The position numbers and the translations under genes were made by a program. Source: Archaeoglobaceae archaeon (GTDB lineage: Archaea > Halobacteriota > Archaeoglobi > Archaeoglobales > Archaeoglobaceae). From it: 50,423 bases of DNA. Under the pieces are notes generated by a model, which was given only the letters and a program-made list of their open reading frames with translations, had not been told where the DNA came from and made no database searches. Shown here in pieces: positions 48,917-50,423 of this stretch. The DNA lies in the NCBI GenBank assembly GCA_030153385.1, contig JASKJN010000003.1, forward strand, positions 1 through 50,423, written 5' to 3'. The stretch's first letter is position 1. Every line of letters begins with the position of its first letter.

Positions 48917-49789
48917 ATGTTCAAAACTCCCGAGGATTCCGCAGTTTCTGCTGTACTATCCCTGCTTCTGGAAGTATCAGCGAATCCCAAATCGGGAAAT
49001 GTAGACAGAGAACACGATTTTGAAGATCTGTGCTATGAGCACTTTCTTGTCTCTGCAGCTTCCGCATTTCCATTTCTCCTGAAGACTGCAAAAACTAAGA
49101 AATTGTACATTTTACAGGCGGTTGAAAAAAGCAGGAAATTGGGTGTTGGGACTAATGTTCATTTTGGGGCATTTTTGTTGCTTTTCCCTTTGGTTGCGGT
49201 ATGGGATTCGGAAATAGAGGAATACTCAAAAAGAACTGTCGATTTTCTTAAAAAAACAAGTTTCAGGGATTCTTTAAATATCTTCAAAGCGTATCAGCTC
49301 TGCAAAGCAAGGGTTTTGAAGGCTGAAAGCTTCTCGCTTAACGACCAGACGACGGTTTCAAAGATAACCAAGGAGAGATTAAGCGTCTACGAGTGGATGA
49401 AGCTATCCCCTAAAGAGAATCTTATCGCAAAAGAGCTTATTGAAGGGTATCCTATCAGTTTGAGTGGAGCAGAGTTCATATTGAGCTCCGAACATGGAAT
49501 TAACGAGACGATTGTTCTTCTGTATCACAAACTCCTCTCTGAGTTCCCTGATAGCCTTATAATAGCTAAGATGGGTTTAGAGGTTGCAAAAGAGGTTATG
49601 GAACTTGCAAAAAAGGCATTGGATTCAAATAACTTTGATGAGTTCAGAAAGCTTGATGAATACTTGATAAGGAAAAAGATAAACCCAGGAACTATTGCGG
49701 ACTTGGTTTCCAGCTCAATATACTTAGCACTTGCGGGGGGATGGAAAGTTGAGGCTAAAAGACTTTGGGCTGTGGAATGGGATAAATGA
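48917..49789 (+). CDS. Triphosphoribosyl-dephospho-CoA synthase family (CitG/MdcB-like) protein
   Basis: ANPKSGNVDREHDFEDLCYEHFLVSA; NPGTIADLVSSSIYLAL. Confidence 0.82.
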   Translation: MFKTPEDSAVSAVLSLLLEVSANPKSGNVDREHDFEDLCYEHFLVSAASAFPFLLKTAKTKKLYILQAVEKSRKLGVGTNVHFGAFLLLFPLVAVWDSEIEEYSKRTVDFLKKTSFRDSLNIFKAYQLCKARVLKAESFSLNDQTTVSKITKERLSVYEWMKLSPKENLIAKELIEGYPISLSGAEFILSSEHGINETIVLLYHKLLSEFPDSLIIAKMGLEVAKEVMELAKKALDSNNFDEFRKLDEYLIRKKINPGTIADLVSSSIYLALAGGWKVEAKRLWAVEWDK

Positions 49790-50306
49790 AGTTATAGTGA
49801 TAACAAAAGGAGAAAAACTGAACACCGCTCCGATAGGTATTATAGTAGATGATGAGAATGGCTTGAAAGCGAGGGCAAAACTATATCCATCACACACAAG
49901 GGAAAACTTAGAGAGAGGAAGTTTTTTTATCGCAAATATTGTAATTGATCCTTTGATCTTTGCAATATCTGCCTTTGATGACCTTGGAGAGGATTTCTTT
50001 GAGAGCCTAATCCCCCCAGTAATAAAAGGTGCTCTGGCTTACTGCGAATTCGAAGTCAAACTGAATGGCTTATACGCAGACCTTAACCTTCTCAGAGGGG
50101 ATATAATTCGAAAAGAGGTGAGAGCCATCAACAGGGGATTCAATGCGGTGATAGAGGCACTCGTTCACGCCACAAGATTCGTCAAAAATCGAAGTCCCGA
50201 GCTTGAGCGAGAGATTAGACATTGCTATGAGATCATCGAGAAGTGTGGCGGAGAAAGAGAGAAGCAGGCAATGGAGATAATAAAAGAAAATACTAGAATT
50301 CGCTAA
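49749..50306 (+). CDS. DUF447-family protein
   Basis: LWNGINEVIVITKG…NTAPIGIIVDDENGLKARAKLYPSHTRENLERGSFFIANIVIDPLIFAIS; probable TTG start overlapping the upstream gene. Confidence 0.8.
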   Translation: MRLKDFGLWNGINEVIVITKGEKLNTAPIGIIVDDENGLKARAKLYPSHTRENLERGSFFIANIVIDPLIFAISAFDDLGEDFFESLIPPVIKGALAYCEFEVKLNGLYADLNLLRGDIIRKEVRAINRGFNAVIEALVHATRFVKNRSPELEREIRHCYEIIEKCGGEREKQAMEIIKENTRIR

Positions 50307-50423
50307 ACCTCTTTCTTTGGAGGATAGGGGTGAATCTTAACCTTATAATCACAGAGCTTTTTCACCGCATCGATGCTTGCTTCTTTGAAATCAGCGTAGC
50401 CTTTAGCTCTTATCAGATCCGCA
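50303..50423 (-). CDS. C-terminal part of a CDS truncated by the window end (…ADLIRAKGYADFKEASIDAVKKLCDYKVKIHPYPPKKEV*)
   Basis: Open minus-strand frame into the window edge; stop codon overlaps the convergent stop of the DUF447 gene. Confidence 0.55.
   Translation of the reverse strand, partial: ADLIRAKGYADFKEASIDAVKKLCDYKVKIHPYPPKKEV

Noticed and set aside
1-50423. CRISPR arrays, tRNAs, rRNAs, insertion sequences
   Set aside because: Looked for regularly spaced repeats, cloverleaf-like segments, transposase motifs and terminal repeats by eye; none found. A tRNAscan-SE/CRISPR finder run would be decisive.

Overview
The window looks like a gene-dense archaeal chromosome segment, most likely from Archaeoglobales. 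I infer this from gene content: F420/FO synthesis genes cofG and cofH, methylene-H4MPT dehydrogenase mtd, an 8-cluster polyferredoxin, an AMA-type AAA ATPase, archaeal CoA, shikimate and riboflavin genes, deoxyhypusine synthase, and 4-hydroxybutyryl-CoA dehydratase. About 60 protein genes are supported, plus an archaeal RNase P RNA on the minus strand (about 20960-21217). Three loci read as frameshifted or degraded genes: an MFS transporter, a PaaI-like thioesterase, and a DUF973-like membrane protein broken at an A8 run. The best candidates for undescribed biology are: (i) a tightly overlapping four-gene operon at 41342-43110 that appears to encode several small roadblock/LC7-like proteins, one membrane-anchored, and an exported coiled-coil protein; (ii) a CooC-like metal-site ATPase translationally overlapping a DUF166 protein; (iii) an 18-codon leader ORF with a strong Shine-Dalgarno overlapping the start of the 4-hydroxybutyryl-CoA dehydratase gene; (iv) a surface protein with ten N-glycosylation sequons in a short stalk. 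I saw no CRISPR array, tRNA, rRNA operon or transposon. All assignments come from reading the sequence and motifs; no database search was run.
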